From NCBI GenBank assembly GCA_002049455.2, contig KV918906.1:62001-126000 (forward strand): a stretch of DNA of 64,000 nt, written 5' to 3'. The position numbers and the translations under genes were made by a program. Below the pieces are notes generated by a model. That model was given only the letters and a program-made list of their open reading frames with translations, did no database searches and had not been told where the DNA came from. This stretch comes from Porphyra umbilicalis (taxonomy: Eukaryota > Rhodophyta > Bangiophyceae > Bangiales > Bangiaceae). Below, piece by piece: positions 12,431 to 23,743 of this stretch (the stretch's first letter is position 1; every line of letters begins with the position of its first letter).

Positions 12431-14976
12431 ATGGTTGCCGGCGGGGACGAGGGAAGGGGGGCACGACCGCTGCCCCCGCGGGCCGACAATGGGGAGGCTG
12501 CAGTCGGGGCGGCGGTGGCTCCCCTCCCTCCACCACCACCGGCGACCGATGCGGGCCGCGGCAGCGGCGGCGATGTGCCCCCGCCGGGTGCCCCCCCGGC
12601 CCCCCGACGCTGCCTGCCGAGTGGGTGCTGCTTCCCCGCCCGGCGGCGCCGACAGCCGGACCGGTGGATGTGGCGGCGGCGATTGCCGCGTATGGCGCCG
12701 CCGCCACCCCGGCCCGGTCGCCCGACGGACAGGTGCGGCCAGTGAGCATTGGCAGCGCGTCGACGGGGCTCGACAGCGCCTCGCCCGCTTACGAGCCGCA
12801 TCCGACGCGCTGGGCGGGTGTGGCAGAGGAGGAGGTGCGGCTGTTGCCGCCCCCCGTCTTTGACGATGAGGATGCGGTGTCGCCGCCGCCCGCCGCGCCG
12901 GCGGTCGCCCCTGGCGCGCCGCCGTACCTCCTCGGCCAGTCGTTTGAGGTGGTCGCCCCCGACGCGGACGGGGAACTCGGGGAGCAAGACGTGGTCGTCT
13001 TGTGCCCCCCCTACTTTGACGGCAGCGCGGCCGACGCCGCCCTCGGCGCCGGCGACGGGCGCGCGGCAGCCCCACCCGGCCCGTGGGCGTCGGGCCCCAT
13101 CCGGTCGGGCGTGCGGCGGGTGTGGGAGGCGCCGCCGCTCCCCCCCACCCGCAACGCGCAGCGGCGCCCGCCGCCGGGGGGTGTGGGGGAGCTGGCGGCC
13201 GCGTCGGCGGCGCCCCTGCCCGCCACCCCGAGCGCCTCGACGGGCCACCTCGGGGGGCGCCACGCGCTCTCCCTCCCCCCGTGGACGCGTGCCGAATCGG
13301 TCTACTCAACGGCGAGCGAGTCGGCGGCGCCGGTCGTGCGGCGGACGGCGGGGCGGGCGGACGAGTCACCGGGTGGCAGCCCCGTGCCGGGCGGCAGCTT
13401 TTGTTCCGACTTTGGGGACAGCAGCGGCGGCGGCAGCCGGGTGGCCCTGGTCGGCTCCACCGACGGCCTCGGCCACGTCGACTCGGTCGCGAGCAGCTCC
13501 GACGAGTCGGACGGTGCGGCTGGGGCGACGCTCGCGTCCCGGTACAAGGCCGCGGTCCTCGACGCGGAGGAGCTCGCCGCCGACGCGCGCGCCGTGGAAG
13601 CAGAGGCCGAGTTGGAGAAGGCAAAGGCGTCGCTGCGGGAAAACTTGTACGTCCTCGCCGTCATCCTCTTCTTTGCCATCTCGTCCCTGTCTGCCATATT
13701 TATCAACAAGAGCTGCTTGTCGGGCTACGGCTTCAATTTCCCTTTCACACTGCTGATGGGCCAGATGCTCTTCTCCTTGCTCACCCTCAGCCTCCTCGAC
13801 CTGCTGGGCCCGACACGGCTGCCATTACTGACCCGCAGCCAGCAGCTGCGGGTGCTGCTGCCGACGCTGCTCTTCATCGCGAATGTGGTCGTCGGCCTGT
13901 CGGCGCTGTCGCTCGTCAACATCCCCATGTTCTCCGCCTTTCGCCGCCTGACACTGCTCTTTGTCATGGGCGCCGAATACTTGATGCTCGGCAAGCGCTA
14001 CTCCCGCGCCCTCATTACCGCAGTGGTGACCATGGCGGTCGGCGCGTTTGTGTCGGCGCTCGATGATGGCACCTTCTCGAGCCTCGGCTACGCCCTGGTG
14101 TTTATCAACAACGTCCTCACGGCCGCCTACTTGGCTAGCATCAAGCGGGTGATGGTGGACATTCAGATGAGCCCACTGGTACTGCTGTACTATACCGCAC
14201 TACTGGGGTTGCCCTTCATTGCCATCCTGCTGCCGCTGTCGGGTGAGCTGCACAACGTTGTTGAGGCGTTCACCACCCGCCCAGAGCTGTGGAGCTTTGG
14301 CTTTGGCGTATCGGTGCTGCTTATGGCGGCCAGCGCCTTTTTGGTGTACGTTGGGGGAGACACGTGCGGACTCGGCGTGTGTTCACCTGGGCGGTCTTGC
14401 GGTTGCATTTTCTGCGAGCGTGTGCCCGTATTGGTGTCCACGTATGGTCGTGTGGTGGGTTGTTTCTTGGTCCGTCGCGTCCGTCTCTCTATCGACACTG
14501 ACGTCCACAATTCTTGGCTTTGTCTGCATTCGTTTGTTCCCGACTGTCTGTTCTTACTCGCCTCTCTTCGCAATCGCATCCCGTCGGCACCTTGATGCAT
14601 TTCTCGGCACCACAGCAACTTTTCCACGTCTCTGTGCACGGACATCACGACGCCCCTGACCACAAGCGTGGCGGGGCAGGTCAAAAACGTGTTGCAAACA
14701 GTTTTGGGCTTCTTTTCCTGGGGCTACGTCTTCTCCCCCCTCAACGCCGTTGGGCTCGTGCTCGCGCTCATGGGCCAATGTTGGTTTGCGTGGATCAAGT
14801 ACTCGGAACGCCACCTGCCGGCTGACCCGGTGCTCGGCGGGGCACCTGTACGGGCGGGCGACGGGGCGGTGATCACGACGAGCGCAAGGGCGCTGCTGCT
14901 CTCTGAAGCAGGCGGCGTCGCGCCGCCGCCGCCACTACCCCAGGGGCACGCCGCGGCCGTTGTGGTTGCGGTTTGA
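12431..14976 (+). CDS. SLC35-type nucleotide-sugar transporter
   Basis: Multi-pass Golgi/ER transporter that would exchange a nucleotide sugar for a nucleoside monophosphate. Exon 1 ends at 14345 and exon 2 runs 14616-14976; the 270-base GT-AG intron restores the membrane segment FLVNFSTSLCTDITTPLTT. The transporter domain (about 13640-14880) follows the SLC35D/GDP-mannose-transporter pattern: an IFINKSCLS first helix, GLSALSLVNIPMFSAFRRLT, EYLMLGKRYSR, and VAGQVKNVLQTVLGFF near the end. The GALNK motif of true GDP-mannose transporters is not present, so the sugar is unassigned. The start ATG 12431 has a strong ACCATGG context. The frame from it joins the main frame only if one base is missing in the C-rich stretch 12591-12605. 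The roughly 400-residue N-terminal extension is acidic, low complexity and unusual for the family. Predicted length is about 758 residues with that correction. It is convergent with the C2-like gene. Confidence 0.85.
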
Positions 14977-15448
14977 GCGGCGCCGACTGATTGTCCCGCC
15001 TCGCACTGTGGCCCATGCGTGTGTGTATAGATACATTTTTCTCTCCTATTCTTTTCTTGTTCCTCTCTTCGGCCCGAGCATATTCGCCTCTGCGACACCC
15101 TCCGTTTGGGGTTCTTTCCTCTGGTGCGACAGTACACGTGATGTGGCCATGCATGAGGTGGTAGCAAGAGGGCAACATACCGGTTCTGGGTGAGGCCATG
15201 CTCGGTCTCAGCTCCGCCACGTCTATTGAACTCCAGAAGCTTGTAATGTATGCCTGCGCGAAGTCGTTGTACAAGATAAGGCTCTTTGAGAACACGGCGG
15301 GCGACGCGCAGCTCGAGAGGTCGCCGAAAAAAGCAACCACACGCGGGTCGCTCCTACGCTTGCATTGCGCACAGCTGCATACACAAAAAAAAACGGAAAC
15401 ATCACCAGAGCACGGGCGAGGAGAAAAGGACAGTGAAAAAGCAACTAC
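14977..15448. other. Intergenic region between convergent genes
   Basis: Spacer between the transporter stop and the stop of the minus-strand C2-like gene. It has more even base composition and no supported gene; it presumably contains both 3' untranslated regions. Confidence 0.5.
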
Positions 15449-17545
15449 CTACCCGTACATCAACGCCGCCGGCATTGGTGGTGGTGGCGGAAAGGGCTCC
15501 TCCTCGTCTAGTCGGCTTTCCTGCCGGAACCCGCTCTTTGCAGGCGCGTGCCCTTGTGCGGCCGCCGGTGCCGTTGACACTGGCGCTCCGTAAATGGTGC
15601 CGCCGCTGCTGCCGAGGCTCAAGCTCGTGTCAAACACGCCGTTCGAGCCGCCCGCAGACACCCCCGCCGCCCGCCCCGGGGCGGACGGCGGGTACTGAAG
15701 GTGGCCGCCGCTCGGCTCCTCTGCCGATCCGAGCGTCGTCATGGTCGACGCGGAGCCCATCGAGTCGTACAAGCCGTCGGGCGCCCTTGGGGTGCCCGCG
15801 CCATTGGCGGCACAGTTGGCGCCGTCCGGGCCGCCAACCCCACCGCTGCCATCGGTCGCGCCATCATCGACCAATCGCAACGCGCTCAAGCCAAACGTCG
15901 CCCCCTCGTATGCTTGCGTAGGCCTCTCGTCCGCCGACGAGGGTGTCCAGTGGGCGGCGCCCGCAGCGCGCGCGGCGGCCACAAAGCGCGGGTGGATGGC
16001 AAGGGCGGTGCCCGAGTTGCTCCGCACGAGCGGCGCGGGCGGAGCCGAGGGGGGGGGGTACGCTCCATACGCGCCGGCGTGCGGAGCGGCAGGGGGGGGG
16101 GGGGGCGGCAGCGAGGGCGGAGGGGGAAAGTACGAGTCGACCTCCCAAGGAGTCAGAGGGGTGGCAGGGGCCGGCGCCACCGACGGAGTCCAAGACGACA
16201 AGGTCGACAAGGCGTCGGGTTGTTGACCCGGTGCCACCGCGTAGGCCGTGCCACCGCCACCGCCGTTAGTTCGACCGGGCGGTGCTGGGGACACCGGCGC
16301 CGACGAGCCCGGGGATAGGGTGACGCCGCCCGGCGGGGGCGGCAGCTCCCGCGTCGCCGGGGGTAATGGCAGCCACGGAAGGAGCGTCCACGACGCGGCG
16401 GCCGTCGCACCGTTGGCGACCTCCCCCGTCCGTGCGGGCACCTCAACGACCCCATTCACGTAGCGGCAGCTGCGGCTGTGCATTTGTGCGACGTGCGGCA
16501 AGGAGCGGATCAGGATGTTGGCGCGTACGTCCCCAGCTTGGGCTCCGCCGGCCACGGCAAGGGGCACAAGCAGCTTGCGGGCGGCCTTCATGTCAGGCGA
16601 CCGCAACGAGCCGAGAAGCAACCCCATCGGCAAGGCGCCGATGGCGGCCTGCCGCCACTTGTGTCGCCGCGAATCCGACGCCGACGACGACGTTTGCACA
16701 GAGAAAAAGAGGCACACGGACGTACCGTCCCGGCGGGGGACGACCAGGTCTTTAAGCGACCCGGTCGACGAGACGGTCAGCGTCGCTGCGTCGTCAGCCC
16801 ACCGCATCGACACGTCAACGCCATTTCCGCCGGTGGTCATGGATGCGGGCGTCGAGGCGACCGCGTACTCCCGCTCCGACATTGGCGGCGCGGCGCCGAG
16901 TGCCACGCCGACGCGGATCGACTTGTGGGCGGGGTTTGCCGCGCCCTGCGTCGCCCCGTTTGCGGGGCGCCCGCCCTTGGGCAACGGCTGGGCGGTGGAA
17001 GTTGGGGACGAGCGGCTGGTCGGCACCTTGGTCGGCCGGCGCGTCGGCGGTACCGACGACCGTGGCGGCGGCGCCGGTAGGCGAAGGGGCAGGTGAGCGA
17101 CGCGCACGTCGGCCAAGTGGAAGCGCACGGTGCGGACAAGCTCAAAGACGAGCCGCAATTGCACGCGCGCAACGACGCGCGCGGCGTTGGCGGGGTCGAC
17201 CACGTCAACGACAAGACTGTCGGGGCCCGCCGCGAGCGCCGCGAGGGGGATCTTGGCCGACCCGACGAGCTTGGACGCCCGCCCGGCCTCCCGCACCCGC
17301 ACCATGATCGACCGCCGCATGCGGGCAGCGTCAGCTGTGACGTACCATGCGTGCGCGCCATCGGCCGGGGTGGGGGGGACCGGCCACGCGGGACGCGTCG
17401 TGCCAGCGCTACCGGTCGTCACCACCGACGGGGGGGTAGTGGGGAGCGTCAGCGTTACGAGGGTGCCGGCTTTGGGGGGGGGGGCGTTGAGGGTGGCCTT
17501 GGCCGACAATAGCCGGAGACGCAGACGGTCCGGTTCCCGGGACAT
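15449..17545 (-). CDS. C2-like domain protein with low-complexity tail
   Basis: A single long frame of 698 codons from ATG 17545. Residues 5-140 have a beta-rich pattern typical of a C2-like domain (LRLRLLSAKATL, then MVRVREAGRASKLVGSAKIPL and a V/L-rich last strand), but without the cluster of Asp residues that binds calcium. A second beta-rich block covers about residues 210-365 (SIRVGVALG, SVCLFFSVQT, a KLLVPLAV strand and a final NILIRSLPHV strand) and may be a second such domain. From about residue 370 onward the protein is Pro/Gly/Ser-rich and probably disordered. C2-like domains of this class often bind membranes or other proteins, so a scaffolding role is possible; no enzymatic motif is visible. 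The gene appears to lack introns. I cannot name an orthologue. Confidence 0.7.
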   Translation of the reverse strand: MSREPDRLRLRLLSAKATLNAPPPKAGTLVTLTLPTTPPSVVTTGSAGTTRPAWPVPPTPADGAHAWYVTADAARMRRSIMVRVREAGRASKLVGSAKIPLAALAAGPDSLVVDVVDPANAARVVARVQLRLVFELVRTVRFHLADVRVAHLPLRLPAPPPRSSVPPTRRPTKVPTSRSSPTSTAQPLPKGGRPANGATQGAANPAHKSIRVGVALGAAPPMSEREYAVASTPASMTTGGNGVDVSMRWADDAATLTVSSTGSLKDLVVPRRDGTSVCLFFSVQTSSSASDSRRHKWRQAAIGALPMGLLLGSLRSPDMKAARKLLVPLAVAGGAQAGDVRANILIRSLPHVAQMHSRSCRYVNGVVEVPARTGEVANGATAAASWTLLPWLPLPPATRELPPPPGGVTLSPGSSAPVSPAPPGRTNGGGGGTAYAVAPGQQPDALSTLSSWTPSVAPAPATPLTPWEVDSYFPPPPSLPPPPPPAAPHAGAYGAYPPPSAPPAPLVRSNSGTALAIHPRFVAAARAAGAAHWTPSSADERPTQAYEGATFGLSALRLVDDGATDGSGGVGGPDGANCAANGAGTPRAPDGLYDSMGSASTMTTLGSAEEPSGGHLQYPPSAPGRAAGVSAGGSNGVFDTSLSLGSSGGTIYGAPVSTAPAAAQGHAPAKSGFRQESRLDEEEPFPPPPPMPAALMYG

Positions 17546-19744
17546 GGTGCCCTGTACCGGGGACCGCAGTCAGCGTGTACGGAGGGTGCGTTGGGGCTGC
17601 CAAGAAATAGACACGGGAAGTGGAAAAGGAGGCAGGGAAAACCCCGACGACACACGCCAGCTCGCGGCGGGTAGGCAGTACAACCTAGACGCTCACGCTT
17701 CTCGCCCCGGCCGGGCAGTTCGCCCCCGCGGACGGCCCCAACCGGCGTCACCTGCCGGGTGCCCGCCGCCGAGCGGTCGGCAGCAAACGAAGTCTCAAAA
17801 ACCGACCCCCGCCCGCCCGCCACCCAAAAGCGGGTGCGCCAGAGCCGCCGTCTTCTCTCGGACACGCGTCCGCCCCCCCCCCCCCCCCCCCCCCCAAGCG
17901 CACCGAGGTACGAGAAGGAGGATGAGAACGAAGTCGTCCACAGGACGGCGGGCCACTGCTACACAACCCGCCCCGACCGTCCCACCCACGTGGTCACGCT
18001 TGCAGAGGACGGCAACGCCACGGTCGCACGGCGTGGCACCACTGTGCCACGGCCGACACGACCGTCTGCGCCACCAACCACTGGTGGGGTCGAAGCAGTG
18101 CGCGCGGCAAGTCGGCGCAGCGGCGACCGCCCAGGCCACCGACGTTGCAATGTCTCTCGGGGTCGGGTGGGCCGGCGCGGCGGCACCAGAAGGCAACGTG
18201 CCTGGCCGCACGTGGCGAGCAGGCAGCAGCGTCGGCGGACACTCGCGAGGACCGACGCCGTCCAAGAGACCGCCCCGTGAACCGACGGGACCGCGCGGAA
18301 GGGTGTGGGAGAACGCGTCGGCCGCGTGCGCACCAAGCCCCCACCCCGTTGGCCCGTTGTGCGCGGCCTCGCGCGGCGAGCGGCCGCTACACGCGCGTTT
18401 GAGGGGCGCGCCGGCGCCACCGTGCGTGAGAGCACCCCACCGTGACAGGAGCGCGCCGCCCTCCTGTGGACGAATCGAGCCACACGGGGCCCAGAGGCGG
18501 TTTTTCGTCGCGACGGTGACGGGCCCCGTATATTCGACTCAATGGCTGGGCTGACACGGGGGGCGCTGCGGTTCCATGCTCGGCGGCAGCCAGGGACGCA
18601 CGTGGTTGGTTGGCATCTAGGTCGGTGGAGTGTGAGATTGTGGAGGTCGCCCTCCCTGCTGCAGCTGGAGGGGTGCCACGAGACGGGCGTCGCGCAGTTG
18701 GGTTCCTTTTTCTCCTGTTGTTTCCTCGCCGACACTGACCGGGACGACAGGTGACGGCTGCCACCACACGAATCACGCTAATTACAGCACGCTTGACAGC
18801 GTTGGTGGCCTGGAGTGGCCGTGACGGCAGACAACTTTGGGTGCAGAGAGCTCCAAGGTCTGTCGGAAACTGACCAACCAACGCCAACGCACGTTGTGTT
18901 TCGAAACGGAGAGGGAACGCGCACAGCACGTTGTCAAATTGGGTCACGGAGAACTTAAAATATATGCGAACCGTGAGAGGTCGTGAGAGAAATGTTTTTC
19001 CATGCAGCAAACCTCGTGACACCATCCTCGCAAATGTCGCTGTGTCGATCTCTAAAAGGCTCTGTCTGAGAAGGCTTTCTGACACCCCCAGAGACCTTCT
19101 TACCCCACCCACCTGGTCACCCCTACCCATGTGCGTACTCGTCTACTCCCAATAGCTGCGGGCACCGCCCAACCACGGACACTTGTGCTTGCCTCCTTTC
19201 CTGTCCTCTCCCACTCCTTTCTCCTGCTGGCAGGGGGGGGGGGGGCGAGGGGGGCTGCACATACATGCCGAGGGGGTCGGGGAGGATGGGGGCGCAAACG
19301 GTGTCGCTAGAGTGGGACGGCTGCTGGCATTGCCGTGCAGAGCTCTGGCAGGGTCATGGGGCAGGTCCTCCTTGCGCGATCAAACGGCACCCTTCACACC
19401 CAGTTCAAGGCAGACTTGGCGTACACAGTATGCATTCTTGCGGGCACATGGAGACCTCTGCTCGGACGCCTCACCGTCGTAGCTTGTGTCAGCCAGACTT
19501 TGTTCAGTACCTGTTGGCATGATAGTCTGCTACCAATGGGGACCCAGGATGCGCCCCCGGTCAACCGGGCAGCCAACCAGCGGGCTGGAAAACGTCAAGC
19601 CTTGTGCTTGGGGATAGCGGGGCGATTAATAATAATTCGAAGTGCTGGGCGGCGCCAATGCGCGCCCTCGGCATGTGTGCAGGTGACTGCCATGCTGCCC
19701 CCAGCCCCGCTCCTGGCTGCCGCCCAAGTGCACAAGTGCTGCCA
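17546..19744. other. Spacer upstream of the C2-like gene
   Basis: No gene supported with confidence. A minus-strand frame 18387-19130 (247 codons, ATG start) is the best candidate. Its first half (SLLRQSLLEIDTATFARMVS) looks protein-like, but no family is recognisable and the second half is Arg/Pro/Ala-rich. The rest holds homopolymer tracts such as the C run at 17872-17895. Confidence 0.4.
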
Positions 19745-19905
19745 ACATCCCCGCTCGCTCTCCTGGCCGACCGCTCGGCCCACCCTCCTGGCGGACCGCC
19801 CCGCCCACCCTCTGGTCGACCGCCCCACCCACCCTCCTGGCCGGAAGCCCCGGCCACCCTCTGTTCGATCGCCCCGCCCACCCTCCTGCCGACCGCCCTC
19901 GTTCC
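19745..19905. repeat. Minisatellite with a 25-bp unit
   Basis: About five to six degenerate copies of a unit like CGACCGCCCCGCCCACCCTC plus CTGG follow each other. Neighbouring units differ by a few substitutions, which suggests moderate age. No gene overlaps it convincingly. Confidence 0.75.
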
Positions 19906-21222
19906 TGTCGTATTCTTATCTGCATCCCCTCCATCCCACGCATTCTCTCCAGCTCGCACGGGGGCGGGGGGGAGTCACTCTACGACGGGCCGGACGACGT
20001 TTGCAGTCGCTGGACTAGTGGTGGTGGCGATTGGGTGGGGATCCACACTGGCGCAGTGTGGATAGTGTGACGCGCGCGGTGGGTGGGTGGTGGATGGGTT
20101 GGATGAACTGACCACGTACTTCTTTTTCGTGTTCGCTCGCCCGTCCCCCATGTATCCTTACCATGCATATGTGCGATGGCTTCCTCTTTCTTGGCTTCTG
20201 TTTCTTTGCAAACCAATGGGTGTTGCTGACATCGAAGTCGAGTAACTTGTGTCATACGCACATGCATGCGTGGTGTCCGCGAGTCGCTGACATGGTGAGC
20301 TTGCTGTTGTCCGGTGGCCTGTAGCTCTGTCAGAGTTTGCGGCTGTGTGCAGTTAGCTACATGTCTGCGTGACTCTGTAGCACACCGTGGCTTTCTTATC
20401 GATTTCGTGTCTGCTCTGCCACCCGTGCCCGCGCCGAGCAACAATAAAGCGACCGTGTCTTTCAATGCATCTTTGGCATGTATCCTCAATGCTGGCCGGT
20501 GTCACATCCTTTCCTCCGTCAGGGTCTTGCTCCACTTCTTCCCCGAGACCTCCGAGGGATCATTGCGGCGAGTCTCGCAACATATGTCTCGAAGGATGTG
20601 AACTTCTCCTTAAAGATTGGGCAAAGAGGAGTTATGTACTCATTTTCGATCTCTCTCTGAACGCAAAGGGGTCGAGCAGCAATACGGTTCGGCCTTGTTG
20701 CAGATACCTTGGAACCTGACACGAGATTTCATCAACGCGCTGTGCGGGGACCAGCTGGCTCAAAATCCCAGGTGGGACGCCGCCTCCAGCGATTTCGGTC
20801 CGTCGCGAGACAGTAGCCACCTGACAGTTGGCTAACCTGCCAATAAGTGTTGCGTGGGGGCATCTCGACTGGCCCTATCCGTATGGCCTGGAAAGCAGTT
20901 CCTGCTGCAAGAAAAGAGGGTTAAAAAGGGGGTCACAACAGTGGACGGACAACCGACGCCTTTGTCCGTCATCAGCGTCGTCACTCCAGCAGGCTGCTTG
21001 GTTGTTTGCTGTACAAGAGTCGACGCGGTCGACGCGGGCTACACGAGGGGCGTCGCGCTGAGTGCTCACCTGTGCTGTCATTGCTGGATATGATATCCAT
21101 CGACCGGGTCGTGGATAAACTGACCTGACGCTGCCTGCGACGCGGCTGCTCCCGAGACAAAATCATAGCTGCCGTCCCACCCATAGAAGGGTGTGCACTG
21201 AGCACTGCCAGCCCGTCCCTCC
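19906..21222. other. Gene-poor spacer
   Basis: Base composition is fairly even and the open frames are short. No gene, tRNA or complete transposon end was recognised between the minisatellite and the 3' end of the endonuclease V gene. Confidence 0.5.
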
Positions 21223-22484
21223 TCAGCCAGTCGACCCGCGCCGGCGGGCTCGCGCGGCCACGGCCGCCACCTCGAGCCCCCCGCCCCCCCCCGCGACCGC
21301 CGCCAGTGCGGCCGCCTCGCAAACGGTCACCCGCTCCCCCCGCAGCGCCGCCCGCGAGTGGGCGTCGGCGGTCCGGATCGGCGCCGGCACCCGCGTCGGA
21401 CACACCGACGCGACCAGCGGCAGGGCGGTGGCAAGCGACACCCGGTGGCCGACCGACACGTAGACTGGGCGGGCCAGCCGGGGGTGGGGGGTGGGCGGCG
21501 GCGGCACGGTGCCCGCGGCGGCGGCCGCCGCCGCCGCCGCCGTTGCGGGCGTCTCCCCCGGTGCAGGCACTGGCCCCCCGCCCCGCCGCCGGCCGGCGGC
21601 AACGGCGCCCATGTAGGCGGCGCCGCGCAAAACGCCCGACGCGCCGACCAGCGGCACCGCCGCGGCGGCGTCGTCCGCGGCCGCCGCCGCCGTGGCGACC
21701 GCGTCGCGGCTCAGCCCGTCGACGCCGACGAGCTGCTTGGCGACGCCGACTGTTGGCAGGCCCGCCGCGACGCCGACGGCGCACGCCATGCCCGCCCCCC
21801 GCGGGTGCAACACCCCATTGCCGTCGCAGAGGAGCACGTCGAGGTAGGGGCCCAGGGCGGGGGGGGGCGGGCACCCCCCAGCCTCGCCCGCTGTCGGCGC
21901 CCCGCCTGCGTTCGCCGCCCCCGCCGGCGGCGGGTCCGCCCCCGCCGGCGCTATCCCCACGTCGGCCGCATAGGCGGCGAGCAGCGCCAGGACGGACGGC
22001 ACTTCCCGAAAGGCCAGAAAGCCCGGCACGTACGGCGCGGTAACGACCACGTCCACGGAGCGGCTGTACAGGAGCACCCCCGACGGCCAGTGGTGGATGG
22101 TGAGGGTGGCCACGCCGGCAGCGCCACCCGATGCGGGGAAGGACACATCCGCGCCGCCGACCAGGCAGGGGGGGCGCTGCACACCATGGCCGTCGGGCGA
22201 CAGCGGCGGTGGCGGCGGGGGGGGGAGGAACGGAAAAAGCTGCTGGGGGGGTAGGGGAGCGCCCACGGCACATCGTCAGCGTGGACGACCGCCTCCGCCG
22301 TCGCCCGCTGCGCCGCCGTCCACGCCGACAGGAGGGCGGGGGAGGGGGTCGGGGGGGGGGCTCCAGCCGTGGCCGGCGGCCGCGCCAAGTCGGCATCGTC
22401 GGGAGAGGCAGGAAGGGGGGGGGCGGATTGGCGGGCGTCTGGCCGCAGCATTGGGCTGGGGGGGTTCAGTGCGTCACCTGGCAT
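21223..22484 (-). CDS. ENDOV: Endonuclease V (deoxyinosine/inosine-specific)
   Basis: Endonuclease V cleaves next to deoxyinosine in DNA or inosine in RNA. Family landmarks in order on the minus strand: LVGGADVSF (first catalytic Asp), TAPYVPGFLAFREVP (catalytic Glu in FRE; the Asp-Glu spacing of 48 residues equals that of the human enzyme), DVLLCDGNGVLHPRGAGMA (second catalytic Asp), GVAKQLVGVDGL, YVSVGHRVSL and a final RTADAHSR. The loop between the Glu and the second Asp carries about 34 extra Ala/Gly/Pro residues, and another Ala run precedes YVSVGHR. The N-terminal helix (LLSAWTAAQRATAEAVVHAD) lies in a different frame beginning at ATG 22484. The two frames join if one base is missing in a G run on the plus strand (22245-22251 or 22217-22225), giving about 420 residues. 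No intron was seen. Confidence 0.88.
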
Positions 22485-23115
22485 CGCGGAAACCTACGCA
22501 GCCAGGGAGGCGACAGTGATGGCGGAGGCGGACGAGGCATGGCCACAGCGGGACGGAGTAGAGACGCGGGCGGCGGGCAGGTCAGCGATGCCGCCGCGCT
22601 GCGCCACTGCACAGCGCGAACGCGGCGTCTGAGCGAGTTCACGAGGCGGACCAAGTCAAGAACTTACATCAGGTCATATCTAGGCCCAGACGTTGCAAGT
22701 CTAATTACTGCACTGGAGCGGCGCAAGCGGGGCACGGCCCCCATACCATGCACGCACCTCGTTTCGGCTTTTGATTGCGGGAGAAAAGGAGGGAGGGGGC
22801 TACATTTTTATCGGTCAAAACAATCTAAAAGATGAAATAGGCGCTCTCAGCACCTCCCAGGGGCAGGATGAAGATTGACATGTTGGCACTGGGAGCATCT
22901 GAATGTAGGAATGCCAGTAACTTTCACGTGACCCCACCTCCGAGGAGATAAGGATCCCGACATGGTGGAGAACCACCGTGTACCGTACACGGGAGGATGT
23001 ACAGCCATAGTAGTGTTGCTTTTCATGCTTTTCTTGAAGATGGACTCGACCTATCCCATGTTTCTTTTGAGCCGGCGCTCAAAGGTCAGATTTATTAGGA
23101 TTCGCATCAGCTCTA
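22485..23115. other. Spacer upstream of endonuclease V
   Basis: No supported gene. GC content falls from left to right, marking the entry into the transposon-rich zone. The first part is presumably the promoter region of the minus-strand gene; no element was recognised. Confidence 0.5.
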
Positions 23116-23743
23116 TGGTGCGTGTCCCAAAAATGAGACATGCGCGTTTTCTGAAGGACTGACACATCACTGCACGGGGGCAGGCGGCGTGGGGTACGAG
23201 AAAATTCTCGACTGGCCTGCATGGAAAGAGCCTCTCCCGACGCCTGCGTGGCTGACAACTCCTTAATACCCGCCTGTGGGCCCTGTTCTGTGGACCTCTC
23301 AGATAGCCCCGATCTTGGAGCCAGTCTTTTTCAGGTTCTTGGGGTTACAGGTTTGCAACGCCTAAGCTCATGTGCTAACTGGAGCTTCGATGAGGGGTGT
23401 CCCAAATCGTGTTTTCTTCACAGGAGGCTACATGGCGGTCTTTTTCACATTTTTATTGGTAAGGTGGTGCCCTTTTCTTCGTGCACAAATTGTCAGCACA
23501 TGCCTGCCCTAGTATCCGTGCATTTGATTGGGGGGCGTGATCGTCACCTGTCGAAGCTGCAATGAATTATACTTCCCCCCATGACACGTGAGAATGTGCC
23601 GCCTCTGCTAACAGTGTCAGGGGCCGTTCTGGCAACGCAGAGGGTCCGAGTGGGTCACATTACATCATCGGACCGCTGCAGAAGGCCAGTGGGCCGAGAA
23701 AAAAAGAAGAAACCGCGATGTCTCATTTTTGGGACACGCACCA
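23116..23743. mobile_element. Tc1/mariner-type MITE with perfect 26-bp inverted ends
   Basis: The left end TGGTGCGTGTCCCAAAAATG plus AGACAT is repeated exactly in reverse complement at the right end, and both ends are flanked by TA (23114-23115 and 23744-23745). Insertion at TA and a TGTCCCAAAA-type end are usual in the Tc1/mariner group. The 628-base element has no transposase-like frame: its longest frame (23221-23565) shows no helix-turn-helix or DDE motif. It is therefore non-autonomous. Perfect inverted ends suggest fairly recent activity. Confidence 0.8.
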
